Origin: CAVPDG01 sp963702535
GTDB lineage: Bacteria; Chloroflexota; Anaerolineae; Anaerolineales; UBA4823
Length of the DNA stretch: 64,000 nucleotides
NCBI GenBank assembly: GCA_963702535.1
Contig: CAVPDG010000024.1
Span: 248,001-312,000, forward strand
Direction of reading: 5' to 3'
Below the pieces are notes generated by a model. It had not been told where the DNA came from. It did no database searches and saw nothing but the letters and a program-made list of their open reading frames with translations. This document shows, piece after piece, positions 1 through 9,353 of the stretch (its first letter is position 1; the number at the start of each line of letters is the position of its first letter). The translations under genes and the position numbers were made by a program.

Positions 1-2
1 AG

Positions 3-455
3 ATCGACAAGATGACCGAAGCCCGGGTGGCGGAGACGCAGAAGCTGTTGGAGAGCATCTTGCTGGCGCCAAACCTCGACGAGGCCATCGTCAGGGCGCT
101 CCCCGATGTGGACGATCTCTTTATGCAGGTGCTGGCAAAGTCAATCGACGAAGCGCGCAAGCAGGGCGATCTGGAAAGAAGCAGCAAGCTCAATCGCATC
201 GATGAAGTGATCGCTCGCGCCTCCACGCCGCCCGAGATCGCCTTCATCGAGCAGCTCTTAGACGCGCCGGATGATCCGGCGCGCCGCCGCTTGCTGGAAG
301 CCAACCCGGATATGGTCACTCCTGAGCTGATGGACGCGCTCACCAACATCGTCGCTCAGGTGGAATTGAGCCAGGACGAGAGCCTGACCCAGGCGATCAA
401 AGCGCTGTATAAATTGGTGCTGCGTTACTCGATGGAAATGCAGATGAAGGGATAA
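3..455 (+). CDS. Hypothetical helical protein, 5' end outside window
   Basis: The reading frame is open from the first bases of the window, so the ATG at 12 is probably internal and the gene begins to the left. About 150 residues are visible. They are acidic and almost entirely helical by composition, with no signal peptide, membrane segment or catalytic motif that I recognise. The C-terminus ends in a basic amphipathic stretch (ALYKLVLRYSMEMQMKG). It converges tail to tail with the FHA regulator, with only 3 bases between the stop codons. Similar tails may occur in Chloroflexota zinc-ribbon (CpXC-like) proteins, but any such domain would lie outside the window. No function is assigned. Confidence 0.55.
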   Translation: MDKMTEARVAETQKLLESILLAPNLDEAIVRALPDVDDLFMQVLAKSIDEARKQGDLERSSKLNRIDEVIARASTPPEIAFIEQLLDAPDDPARRRLLEANPDMVTPELMDALTNIVAQVELSQDESLTQAIKALYKLVLRYSMEMQMKG

Positions 456-458
456 CCC

Positions 459-1133
459 TCAGTCTTCCTCGGGGTTATCCAATCGCAATCCGTGGCCGCG
501 CACGGTCACAATGTACTCGTGGGTTGCATCCAGGTCCGCCAGGCGCTCGCGCAGCCTTCTCACCATGGCGTCCAGCGCTTGTTCCGTGACCTGGATGGCT
601 TCCTCCGAGCCCCACACGACTTCGATCAGTTGTGGGCGTGAAACCACCCGTCCCTGGTTCTCGTAAAGCAGCTCCAGCATCTTGAACTGGGACATGGAAA
701 GCGGTGGCGTTACTTCCTGCTCTCTGATCCAGACCCGGTGAGAGCGCTTATCCACACGCAGGCTGCCCACCGTGGCGGCTGAGGGGAAGGCGGGCTCTCC
801 ATCCAGGGGTAGGGTCGCGTCGGAGCTCAGGTATAGGAAAGTTTGGGCTAACGCAATCTGGATACTGTCCCCATCCAGCAAGATGACCGAATCGGACAGC
901 GGCTCGCCGTTGCGGTTGGTGCCGTTCTTGCTGCCCAGGTCCTCCAGCAAGATGCCGTTGGGAGTTGGCGTCAGGCGTGCGTGGCGGCGAGATACCTGCC
1001 GGTCGGCAACTACGATGTCGCACGAGGCGTCCCTGCCGATGATCAAGCGGTTGCGCAGCGCCCAGCGTTGACCGTTGAGCAGCCCTTCTTGCGCAACCAG
1101 CAACGGGATATCTTCGCTCTTTCTCTCCATCAC
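459..1133 (-). CDS. FHA domain plus winged-helix DNA-binding regulator
   Basis: This 224-residue protein has an N-terminal forkhead-associated domain (about 20-95), with IGRDASCDI, the RRHARL core and LGSKNGT, the residues that bind phosphothreonine peptides. A C-terminal OmpR/PhoB-type winged helix follows (about 125-215; WGSEEAIQVTEQALDAMVRR and VRGHGLRL). There is no receiver domain, so control probably comes through phospho-Thr binding rather than a histidine kinase. It is divergent from the Ser/Thr kinase at 1257 across a 123-bp intergenic region, which makes that kinase the obvious candidate partner (inference). The Met pair at residues 1-2 makes the exact start uncertain by one codon. 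The AT-rich stretch near 1147-1165 could hold its promoter. Confidence 0.85.
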   Translation of the reverse strand: MMERKSEDIPLLVAQEGLLNGQRWALRNRLIIGRDASCDIVVADRQVSRRHARLTPTPNGILLEDLGSKNGTNRNGEPLSDSVILLDGDSIQIALAQTFLYLSSDATLPLDGEPAFPSAATVGSLRVDKRSHRVWIREQEVTPPLSMSQFKMLELLYENQGRVVSRPQLIEVVWGSEEAIQVTEQALDAMVRRLRERLADLDATHEYIVTVRGHGLRLDNPEED

Positions 1134-1256
1134 ACTCTCTCCCCGAGTATAATATCATAGAATTTATCAGGACGATTCTCCCAATTGCGAGCCTGAGCCG
1201 CCCAGGCTCTGATTGGGGTTATTGTTATTTTTGGTCAGCACGCCCACAGGTTTGGT

Positions 1257-2246
1257 ATGCCGACGCCTTTGAAAGCAGGAGAAGTATTACGAAATCGCTA
1301 TAAAATCCAGAATATCATCGGTCAAGGGGGAATGGGCAGTGTTTATCTGGCTGAAGATATCCGCCTGGAAGGGCGCATTTGCGCTTTGAAAGAGGTCGAG
1401 CACGATCGCACGCTTCCGGCTGACTTGCTCAAGCAGGCGCGCGAGCAGTTTCAACGCGAGGCTACGGTCCTGGCTCGCCTGGATCATCAGAACCTGCCCA
1501 AAGTATCGGATTTCTTCTCCGCGGGCGGCAGGGATTACCTGGTGATGGATTTTGTGCCCGGTAAAGATTTGCGCGCCCTGATGATCGAGGCAAAACAGCG
1601 GGGCGAATTCCTTTCGGAGCGGGAAGTATTAAGTTGGGCGAGCCAGATTGCAGATGCGCTCACGTATCTTCACAGCCAGAATCCCCCGATCTTGCATCGC
1701 GATATCAAGCCGAGCAATCTGAAATTGACGCCCACAGGTGTGGTAAAGCTGGTAGATTTCGGTCTGGTGAAGATACTCACCTCGGATGACGTGACCATCA
1801 CCATCTTGCAGGGGCGCGGTACGGCGCTCTACACGCCGTTGGAGCAGTACGGCGGGGATAGCGGGCATACGGATGCGCGCAGCGATATTTACGCCTTCGG
1901 CGCGACGCTGTACCACCTGCTCACCAGCCGCAAGCCGGTGGAGGCGCGCGAGCTGTTCTTGCATCCAGACGCCCTCGTCCCGCCGCGCCAGATCAACCCC
2001 AATATCAGCCAGCGCACCGAGCGCGCCATTTTATTGGCGATGAGCCTGCACCCGGAAGATCGCCCGGATCATGTCGAGGCTTTCCGCCGGGCTTTGATGG
2101 GAGATTGGAACCCCGTCACCCGCCCGCGTGCCCCGCTGCCCTCGCCCTCGCTGGTCGATCTGGTTTCCTCCCCAACCGAGCTGACCTTAATCTGGATAAC
2201 GGCTGGCCTGGTCCTGGTCAGCCTGATGTTGACTCTCTTGCGATGA
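1257..2246 (+). CDS. Membrane-anchored serine/threonine protein kinase
   Basis: This is a PknB-type Hanks kinase of 329 residues. The sequence shows the glycine-rich loop GQGGMGSV (22-29), the ATP-binding lysine K45 in ALKEV, the catalytic loop HRDIKPSN (147-154), the DFG motif (167-169) and a DARSDIYAFG helix. The kinase fold ends near residue 285. A short Pro/Ser-rich linker and one C-terminal transmembrane helix (about 306-328) follow, so the kinase domain should face the cytoplasm with no extracellular sensor. The lack of PASTA or other sensor repeats is unusual for an anchored kinase. The divergent FHA/winged-helix protein is a plausible substrate or reader. It converges with the GH3 gene at 2263. 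Confidence 0.93.
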   Translation: MPTPLKAGEVLRNRYKIQNIIGQGGMGSVYLAEDIRLEGRICALKEVEHDRTLPADLLKQAREQFQREATVLARLDHQNLPKVSDFFSAGGRDYLVMDFVPGKDLRALMIEAKQRGEFLSEREVLSWASQIADALTYLHSQNPPILHRDIKPSNLKLTPTGVVKLVDFGLVKILTSDDVTITILQGRGTALYTPLEQYGGDSGHTDARSDIYAFGATLYHLLTSRKPVEARELFLHPDALVPPRQINPNISQRTERAILLAMSLHPEDRPDHVEAFRRALMGDWNPVTRPRAPLPSPSLVDLVSSPTELTLIWITAGLVLVSLMLTLLR

Positions 2247-2262
2247 CGTAAGAAGGGGAGCC

Positions 2263-5116
2263 TCAGGCGTCGGGGTTGGATTTACCGCCCACAGCCTGTT
2301 GGTAGATCGCCCGCCAGCCCAATGCAATGGCAACGCCAAAGGCTGCCCCGAGCAAGGTTGCCAGGACGACTGCCCAGCTCCCAGAATTCTGCATCACATC
2401 GTTTCCGGCTGCTTCGGAGAGAATCAGCAAAGTGTAAGCAGCCAGGCCGCCGATGGCTGCCAGGAACCCCAGGCGAACCCCCCAGCGCACGTGCCCCATG
2501 GCAATCGCCACTTTATAAGCCGCAAATCCAGCCAGGCTTGCCAGGATGGTGGCGACAAACCAGTCCAGCAGGTTGGGTCTTGCCCTGGGCGGCGGCGTCT
2601 CAGCGATCGATGCCGTGGGCGCGATGGTCGGCGCTTGCGTTACCGTGGGAGTTAAGCTGGGCTCGGGGGTGGGTGTATCGGTCGCCCCGGGTACTTCCTC
2701 GCCCGGTATATCGAAACGCAGCACCTCCGATTGCTTGGCAGGCTCGCTTTCTACCCGGATCTCGACGGTTCCGGGTCCGGGAATCTGGATCTGGGTTGTC
2801 GCCATGCCGCCCCTGGTGGTTACGGATACAGGCAGCGACTGGATTTCTCCGTTGCGCGAGATGACAAAAGATACCGGCGTGCCATCCGGCACCGGGTTCC
2901 CATTATGGTCGCGAATGATCCCGGCTTTGACCGGTACCTGATCCCCAGCCTGGTAAGCTGGGGTAGGCGCAGGGGTTGGGGTTACCGTTCCATCCCCTGC
3001 GTCGGTTACCGGCAGGTCGAGCGCCAGCGGGATCACCTGGTTCGGATCAGGCGTGGTGGCGGAGAAGAGGTCATAGCCGATCCCCTCCACGGAGACCGGA
3101 AGCGATCCCACCGGTTGGAGCTCTTTGAACAGCAGCCTGGCAGCCACGTCGAAAGAGCTGGGGATCTTGCTATACAGCCCGTAGTAAGCCGAAAGCTTGG
3201 AGATGTCCGTTGGGTCCAGGTAATAGGGGGCATTGAAGGCGAAAACAACCAGCCGTTTTTGCTGAAACAAGTCCGGGCGCTCATCCAGGAAGCGCACCAG
3301 CGCCCGGCTTTGGGGATCGCGGTTGTTCACATCCAGCAAGGAGAACACCTGCCATTGGGCGCGGCGCAGGTCCTTCTCGAGCTGGAATGCATCCGGGTCA
3401 CCATCCAGCAGCTTTTCCAGGTCCTCGAAAGAATAGCTGGTCAGGTTGCTCGCCCTGATCTGACCGCCGCCCTGTGTGCCGTAGAGCCTGGTCACAGCCT
3501 GCTGGAATGCGTCCTGCAGCGGGACGGGATTTTGCGCGCAGGTGCTGCACTGCTGGGATTGGCGGACATCTGTAATGAAGATGATGCGGTCGGTCGCATT
3601 GGGCAAATCGGGCAATGCGTTATCGAGCTCTGCCGGTGACGGGCTGATCAGCGTTGCCGCCTCTTTGGCGACGTCGAAGGATACTTTATCGCCCCCGCCA
3701 ATTCCCGCAAGGTCCTCCAGGGGCGGCTGGATCGCTTCCAGGTTGAAGTCGGGGTAGAGCCTGTATTTGAGCTTCAGGATCCTCAGGGCAAACTCATCCA
3801 CCCTCTGGGCAAATGCCGGGTCCTCGCGGTACCTCTGGTTGAAGAAAGCCAGCACGTTGAGTGTGGATGTGTACGAAATCCGGATCGTCGCCCGAGATGA
3901 TGTTTCCCAGGTGGATCAGGTCATTGCCTGCCAGGAAGGCGTTCAGCGCCACGCGGCGTGCGTCGAACGGCTGGTTGGGATTCGTCAGGTCGTAGAAACG
4001 GCGCACAGCTTGCGTGCCCAGGTCGTCGCAAACCATCAACCCGCCGGAATCTCTCCAGCTAGTCAGCGCAGGCAAGCTCATGAGCTGGCTGAACGACTGC
4101 AGGTCCAGGCTGATCGGGCGAGTGGTGGCGCGGATGTTGCCCTGGAATCCCTGGTAGCGGATATGCGAGACCAGCAAGCCGTCTGTGGTTGAGCCCGAAT
4201 CGGCGGTGCTGTCCGTCACGGCAAAGAAGGGCACCAGGTCGAAATTCTGAAGCTGCTCGAGCGACTTGCGCACCGTGGATACTTCCTCGGTCGGCTGGCG
4301 ATCGGCGGATCCCATGCCAGGGAAGTGTTTAGCGATGACGGCGATCTTGCCTGCGCTGCCCTCGTGCACGCTGGAGATATAGGCGCGCCCCATCTCGCCG
4401 ACCCAGTACGGGTCGCCGCCGAATGTGCTTGTCCCCAGATCGATGCCCGCGTTCGGGTTGGGGTCCTCCAACACGTCGAGCGACGGACCGAGCAGCAGGT
4501 TGATCCCCAGCGCGCTCAGCTCCTGCCCCAGGACACGCCCGACATCGGCTGCCCGTTGCGGATCCCAGGTTGCGCCGACTGCCATGGCTGCCGGAAGCTG
4601 CGTGACCCCGCTCAGGATCTGGTCGGTGGGGTAGCCATCGCCCTCCTGCGCAACGCCGATGAAGAGCGGGATGAACGCTGAAGGGATGACCTGTGCGGTG
4701 CCGGTGATGGGCTGGCTGGGCTGCGAGGCGGTCCAGCGCGCCAGCTGCAGCTCGCGGTTCATCGTGGCGATCTGCTCCAGGGCGTCTTCGCCATCGGTGA
4801 AGTTGTCATTGGCGGCGGTGAGGATCACCCCGCCGATGTGGTGATTGACGATCAGGTCGTAGATCTGGGATTGCTCGTCCACCTGCATGCCCTGAAAGGT
4901 GGTCAAGAAGAGCTGCCCCACCCGCTCTTCGGGAGTCAGGCTTTCGAACAGGGCTTCCGCAGGATCGTTCTGCGCCGCTGCGCCCGCCTGTACCAGCATC
5001 CAGGGGTTGCTGATCGCTAAGACCACCAGCAGGAGGGTTACGCGCCGGATCCAGGTGGAAAACATCCCGCGCTGGCGCGAGCAAGCGGCTTGTCCCTGGG
5101 CGTGAGGCGCAGCCAT
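2263..5116 (-). CDS. GH3 beta-N-acetylhexosaminidase-like protein with C-terminal Ig-like and membrane domains (one frameshift)
   Basis: The locus is about 950 residues in two frames that join near the AAA run at 3876-3878. Removing one base joins GDDPD to SYTSTLNVLAFF, as expected for the family. A hydrophobic signal/anchor (about 24-45) precedes a NagZ-like TIM barrel with KHFPGMG and the nucleophile Asp in MVCDDLGTQAV. After a central domain, a beta-sandwich Ig-like domain (roughly 2650-2960 in DNA terms) and a Thr/Pro linker come three C-terminal membrane helices. It probably hydrolyses N-acetylhexosaminides or peptidoglycan fragments at the cell surface. The start follows the upstream CoA-transferase stop by 3 bases, with GGAG just upstream, so the two are co-transcribed. 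The C-terminal membrane bundle is unusual for GH3. Confidence 0.85.
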
Positions 5117-5119
5117 CCT

Positions 5120-5959
5120 CTACTCCGCTGCTCCTTGCATGCTTTCGCTGGCGATGATGGCGTGCATCAGCTCGCGCCGCGCTGCGCCGCTGAGAAATTC
5201 CAGCCTGCGGATTCCCAGCGGGTCGATCACTTCGCGCAATAAGCGCAACTCTTCGCTCGAGGGGGCGGGCGTCTTGTGGATGTTGGTTGAGATCTCCAGC
5301 GGGAAACCGGTGTGCGACTGGATCTGCTCGGGGCTGGTGTGGGGGTGGTAGCTCACCAGGCGCAGCACGCCGTTCTTGAAATCGAACTGTCCCAGGTCTG
5401 AGACCAGGTAGCGCGGTCCGGAGCCGTGCGTGCGGCTGGCGTCATAACCCAGACCGGAGCGCACGTCCAGCTCTTTGACGAAGGTCAGGCGTGAGTGGCG
5501 CGGCACGTACAGGTAGATATCATCGATGAACGTGGTCACATCCGGGATGCCGCCGGAGCCGGGCAGCCTCAAGCGCGGGCGCTTTACCTCGCTCTCCACG
5601 TAATTCTTGCCGAATGCCACGTTATTCAGATTGCCGTAGGGATCGATCTGCGCCGGTCGGAAGAATTCTTTGGGGCGTAAGCGCGGCAGCACATCGGCTA
5701 CCGCCCGCACGAAGCCGGCATGGTTTAACGATTGATCCAGCCACAGCCGCTCGATGTGGGTCAGGCTGAGCGGCGCAGGCTGGCGGCAGATTCCCTGTCC
5801 GATTGCGGAGGCAAAGTAGAGGTTGGGAGCGTGGGTATAGCGCGCCAGCAGGTAAGCGGCGGCGACCAGGGGTGTAGCGATACCCTGGGCTACCGTCTCG
5901 CCGTCCCGCACCTGGCGGGACATGCAAACCACCATATACTCATCTGCTGTGGCTTCCAT
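5120..5959 (-). CDS. CoA-transferase family I beta-like subunit (IpdB-like)
   Basis: These 279 residues match the beta-subunit fold of class I CoA-transferases: MVVCMSRQVRDGETVAQGIA near the N-terminus and a GSGGIPDV glycine motif around residue 145. Where catalytically active members carry the glutamate of an ENG motif, this protein reads FASAIGQGI, so the usual nucleophile appears absent. This is also the case in IpdB-type proteins, which act as hydrolases in ring cleavage, so transferase activity should not be assumed. No alpha subunit is adjacent: the upstream gene is a PLP enzyme. The gene is first in a likely two-gene operon with the GH3 enzyme and has a candidate promoter at 6018-6046. 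Confidence 0.75.
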   Translation of the reverse strand: MEATADEYMVVCMSRQVRDGETVAQGIATPLVAAAYLLARYTHAPNLYFASAIGQGICRQPAPLSLTHIERLWLDQSLNHAGFVRAVADVLPRLRPKEFFRPAQIDPYGNLNNVAFGKNYVESEVKRPRLRLPGSGGIPDVTTFIDDIYLYVPRHSRLTFVKELDVRSGLGYDASRTHGSGPRYLVSDLGQFDFKNGVLRLVSYHPHTSPEQIQSHTGFPLEISTNIHKTPAPSSEELRLLREVIDPLGIRRLEFLSGAARRELMHAIIASESMQGAAE

Positions 5960-5988
5960 TGCGCCTTCTGCTGCCTCTTTTTCAATCT

Positions 5989-6008
5989 CGCTCCTCGGCA
6001 GAGGAGCG
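5989..6008 (-). other. Small perfect hairpin in the leader of the CoA-transferase operon
   Basis: CGCTCCTC and GAGGAGCG form an 8-bp perfect stem with a 4-base loop, about 30-50 bases upstream of the start codon. It is not followed by a T run in the direction of transcription, so it is more likely an mRNA 5' structure or a protein-binding site than a terminator. Confidence 0.4.
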
Positions 6009-6017
6009 CCTCGCCTA

Positions 6018-6046
6018 ATTATAAAGGCTTACCGTGACGATGTCCG
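6018..6046 (-). promoter_or_regulatory. Candidate sigma70 promoter, CoA-transferase/GH3 operon
   Basis: Read on the minus strand, a perfect TATAAT (6018-6023) lies 17 bases downstream of CGGACA (6041-6046), which matches 4 of 6 bases of the -35 consensus. It lies about 60 bases upstream of the CoA-transferase start, the expected distance. Confidence 0.5.
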
Positions 6047-6131
6047 GATTTAGGGGTGCTTTCCCGGTGATTCTAACTGCACCATTATAAACGCGGATGG
6101 CGGGTCAACCCGTCACCAAACCGGGATCTGC

Positions 6132-7091
6132 TCACGAACCCATCGTCTCGGCGATGATCTGCTGGTGCAGCTCCGCCTGGATGTTGCCGCCGCTGATGAT
6201 GACCACAGCCGGGCGGGCGGTTGCTTTTGCGGAGAGCGCTGCCGCCAGGGTCACCGCCGCTGATCCTTCGATGCGCTCGCCGTAATGCTGCCAGGCGTAA
6301 CGGATCGCAGATCGCAGCTCCTCCTCGCTGACCAACAAGAAATCATCACAGTATTTCTGGATGAGCGGAATGGTCAATGATCCTTCCTGCACCGGACCCG
6401 CTAATCCATCTGCCAGGCTGGGCAGCTCGACCACGCCGGCTTGTGTCCCTTGATGGAAGACGGTGTACAGGAATGGCGAGGCGCTCGACTGCACCCCCAC
6501 CAGCCGCGCCGCTGGTTCTCGCTCCGGTCCCCCTTTCAATGCCGCGCCGGTCCCTGCCAGCAGACCACCTCCGCCAGCCGGCACAAGCCAGGTATAGCTT
6601 GCCGCTCCTGGAAGCTGGGCAAGCGTCTCAAGCGCCAGGGTGCCTTGACCGGCGATGATCTGCCCATCGTTATAGGGAGAGACCCAGGTCGCGCCGCTGC
6701 GGGCAGCAAACTCGAGACCGGCTTTTTCCGCCTCCCCGTAGCCTCCGGGGACAAGGCGCACCTCGGCGCCCAGCGCTTGCATCGCCTGGATTTTCGCCGG
6801 CACGGCGTGCTCAGAAGCGTAGACGATGGCTTGCGCCTGCGTCATTCTGGCAGCCAGCGCCACACCCTGACCGTGATTCCCCGCCGAGGCAGCCACAATG
6901 CCCTGCTGGCGCTCCCAGGGTTGCAAGGAGAGGATCTTGTTCAAGGCGCCGCGCAGCTTGAAAGAGCCGGTCACCTGGTGGTTTTCCCACTTGATGTAGA
7001 GCTCGTTCTGTGGATCGTACGTCAAGGGGGTGACCTGGATTACGCCGGCAACCCACGCTTGGGCTTCTTCCAGCCAGTTGAAAGGTATCAT
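6132..7091 (-). CDS. Threonine dehydratase-like PLP enzyme
   Basis: This fold-type II PLP enzyme has 319 residues and lacks a C-terminal ACT regulatory domain, like catabolic threonine/serine dehydratases. The Schiff-base lysine is K45 in GSFKLRGA. The substrate loop is ASAGNHGQG and the glycine-rich phosphate loop is PAGGGGLLAG. The expected reaction is deamination of L-threonine to 2-oxobutanoate (or serine to pyruvate). It could equally be a racemase-type relative, since the subfamilies share these motifs. Its start overlaps the stop of the upstream glycerophosphodiesterase (ATGA), so the two are translationally coupled. Confidence 0.87.
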   Translation of the reverse strand: MIPFNWLEEAQAWVAGVIQVTPLTYDPQNELYIKWENHQVTGSFKLRGALNKILSLQPWERQQGIVAASAGNHGQGVALAARMTQAQAIVYASEHAVPAKIQAMQALGAEVRLVPGGYGEAEKAGLEFAARSGATWVSPYNDGQIIAGQGTLALETLAQLPGAASYTWLVPAGGGGLLAGTGAALKGGPEREPAARLVGVQSSASPFLYTVFHQGTQAGVVELPSLADGLAGPVQEGSLTIPLIQKYCDDFLLVSEEELRSAIRYAWQHYGERIEGSAAVTLAAALSAKATARPAVVIISGGNIQAELHQQIIAETMGS

Positions 7092-7864
7092 TGAGATGGC
7101 AATCCTTCAAGGATAGAAGTCAAGATGCGCCGCGCCAGGGGTGGGTCATCCGTAAAGATCCCGTCCACGCCCATCTTGAACAACGCGGCGAGCTCGTTCT
7201 CATCATTAACGGTGTAGACCTGCAGGCGCTTGCCTCTGCGCTGTGTGGCGGTCACGATTTCCGCGCTTACATCTTCTCGGTGGATGTGCAGCGCCTGGTA
7301 GCGTAGCAGGTTCCCCCATCGCGAGCGAGCCCAATTCCCCTTTTTATGCGGTCTTGCCAGCAAGCCGATAGGCGCTTCGGGCAGCTTACGCCGCACGCGG
7401 ATGAGCGCCAGCGGATTGAAAGAGGAGAAAAGGACGCTCCCCGCCAGGTGGTAGCGCTGGACTAGCTCTGCCACTTTCTCCGGCAGCGAGTCGGTCAGCG
7501 AGGCGTAATTGGTCAGCTCGATGTTATACAGCGCCCGGTCGCCGGTCTTTTCGAAGAGCTCCGCCAGTGTGGGGATGCGCTCGCCCTCGAACGCCCTGTT
7601 AAAGTGGCTGCCGGCGTCCAGTTTCTGGATTTCAGCCAGCGTCCAGTCGCGCACGTTGCCTGCCTGACCGGTGGTGCGCAGCAGCGTCTGGTCGTGGATG
7701 ATCACCACTTCACCGTCTGCGGTCAGTTTTACGTCTGGTTCGATGGCGTCTGCCCTGTGCTGCAGCGCCAACTCGAAGGCAGCCAGGGTATTCTCAGGCG
7801 CGTAGGCGCTCGACCCGCGGTGAGCGAAGATGGTTGGGCGTTTCAGTTTTTCCAGCATGAGCAT
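7088..7864 (-). CDS. Glycerophosphodiester phosphodiesterase
   Basis: This 258-residue UgpQ-type TIM barrel carries the family signature near its N-terminus: FAHRGSSAYAPENTLAAFE with catalytic His-Arg, then EPDVKLTADGEVVIIHD with the metal-binding Glu/Asp and the second catalytic His. GIFTDDP closes the barrel. No signal peptide is visible, so it should act in the cytoplasm, releasing glycerol-3-phosphate from glycerophosphodiesters during lipid turnover. The downstream dehydratase overlaps by 4 bases, and the AAA ATPase upstream on the same strand ends 24 bases away, so all three may be one transcript. Confidence 0.9.
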   Translation of the reverse strand: MLMLEKLKRPTIFAHRGSSAYAPENTLAAFELALQHRADAIEPDVKLTADGEVVIIHDQTLLRTTGQAGNVRDWTLAEIQKLDAGSHFNRAFEGERIPTLAELFEKTGDRALYNIELTNYASLTDSLPEKVAELVQRYHLAGSVLFSSFNPLALIRVRRKLPEAPIGLLARPHKKGNWARSRWGNLLRYQALHIHREDVSAEIVTATQRRGKRLQVYTVNDENELAALFKMGVDGIFTDDPPLARRILTSILEGLPSQ

Positions 7865-7888
7865 TCGGCTGTGGCGGCGCCTGGGATA

Positions 7889-9235
7889 CTATATATCGAC
7901 GAAGTAAGACTCAGCGGCGCGGTCGATCAGCTCGTGTGTCATTACCGGCTCGATCCCCAGGTAGCGGGCGATGTCCAGGATCTGGTAGCAAAGGTCGCGC
8001 GGGTGGGAAGCGCGCATCTTGCGCCCGCGCTTGATGTACCATTCCTGCAGCAGGTATGCCAGCCCCTGGTCGCTGTAGCGCACACCCTTGGCGCTTGCCA
8101 CACGCTTGAAGATCTCGCGGTAATCTTCGTATTTCGGATCGCTGATCTCGATTTTATGGCGCAGCCGGCGCAGGAAGGCTTCATCGACCAGGTCTTGCGG
8201 GGGCAGGTTGGTGGAAAAAACCACCATCACATCGAAGGGCACCTCCACCTTGCGCCCCGTGTGCAGCGTGATGTAATCGATGCGGTTCTCCAGCGGCACG
8301 ATCCAGCGATTGAGCAGGTCGCGCGGCCTTACCAGTTGCCGTCCGAAGTCATCGATCAGGAAGATCCCGCCGTTGGCTTTCACCTGGAAAGGCGCTTCGT
8401 AGAACTTGTTGACATCATCGAACACCAGGTCGAGTCCAGCCAGGGTCAGCTCGCCACCCACCACGATGAACGGTCGCCGGATTTTCACCCAGCGCGTATC
8501 CCGCCGCAGTCCGGCGCGCAGCGATCCGGTTCCCAACCCGGTAAAGTCATCTTCGAGGATGAGCTGGTGGTTCACCGAATCGTAGAGCTTGACGACCTGT
8601 CCATCGATATACAGGGCGTAGGGGATGTACATGCTCTCGTGCAGGATCATATCGCCGATCGAGCGGGCAATGCTCGTCTTGCCGTTCCCTGGAGGTCCGT
8701 AGAGAAAGATGGACGTGCCTGAGTTGACCGCCGGACCGATGCACTGCAAGGTTTTTTCGGATAATACCAGGTGCTCCAGCGACTGCCGCAGCAGGCGATC
8801 GTTGATCATCGGGCGCGATTGCCCCTGGTGGATGATGGCGTCGTTGTAATCTTCCAGCGGCACGGGAGCCGGTCCGGCGTACTGGCTGCGCTCCAGCGCT
8901 TCCCGGGCGCGGGCGATGCCTGCGCCTGTAATGGCGTACTGGTAGGAGCCCTCGCCCAGCCCTATTTGTGGAGAAGACTTGACTTCAACAAACTTTTCTC
9001 TTTTCAGGGATTCCAGGATCAGGTCGGTCACCCCGTTGAATGGCAGCGCGATCTCTTCCGCCACTTTAAAACCGGTGAGGTAGCCCTGGAAGTAGAGCAC
9101 CTTCAAGACCAGGTCTTGCAGCCAGAGGGGCGAAAGACCGGTATCCTCCACCTGGGTGATCGGGGGAGGCACGAAGCCGCCCGCCGACGCAGGACTGCTC
9201 GCACTGGCTGAAGGAACCGCGCGCAAATTAGCCAT
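7889..9235 (-). CDS. AAA-type ATPase
   Basis: The protein has about 448 residues if it starts at the ATG at 9235, which is preceded by GGAGGG at good spacing. An upstream extension of the frame to 9451 is not protein-like. An N-terminal helical/winged region (about 50-130; LQDLVLKVLYFQGYLTG) is followed by a Walker A motif GPPGNGKTS (about 215), a Walker B-like stretch GGIFLIDDFG, a sensor region FSTNLPP and an arginine-rich FLRRLRHKIE element. The C-terminal part resembles MoxR/Cdc48-type lid helices. No membrane segment is present. The cellular role is unknown; relatives seem common in Chloroflexota (recollection, not tested). Confidence 0.8.
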   Translation of the reverse strand: MANLRAVPSASASSPASAGGFVPPPITQVEDTGLSPLWLQDLVLKVLYFQGYLTGFKVAEEIALPFNGVTDLILESLKREKFVEVKSSPQIGLGEGSYQYAITGAGIARAREALERSQYAGPAPVPLEDYNDAIIHQGQSRPMINDRLLRQSLEHLVLSEKTLQCIGPAVNSGTSIFLYGPPGNGKTSIARSIGDMILHESMYIPYALYIDGQVVKLYDSVNHQLILEDDFTGLGTGSLRAGLRRDTRWVKIRRPFIVVGGELTLAGLDLVFDDVNKFYEAPFQVKANGGIFLIDDFGRQLVRPRDLLNRWIVPLENRIDYITLHTGRKVEVPFDVMVVFSTNLPPQDLVDEAFLRRLRHKIEISDPKYEDYREIFKRVASAKGVRYSDQGLAYLLQEWYIKRGRKMRASHPRDLCYQILDIARYLGIEPVMTHELIDRAAESYFVDI

Positions 9236-9353
9236 CTTTACCCTCCGGGCATGCTCGAATGCGATGATTATAGCACGAGGCTGTACTCCCCCCGGCTGCA
9301 TGACAGGATTGTAAACACTCGCAGGTTGGATCACCAGCCGTAGAGCGGTTGGG

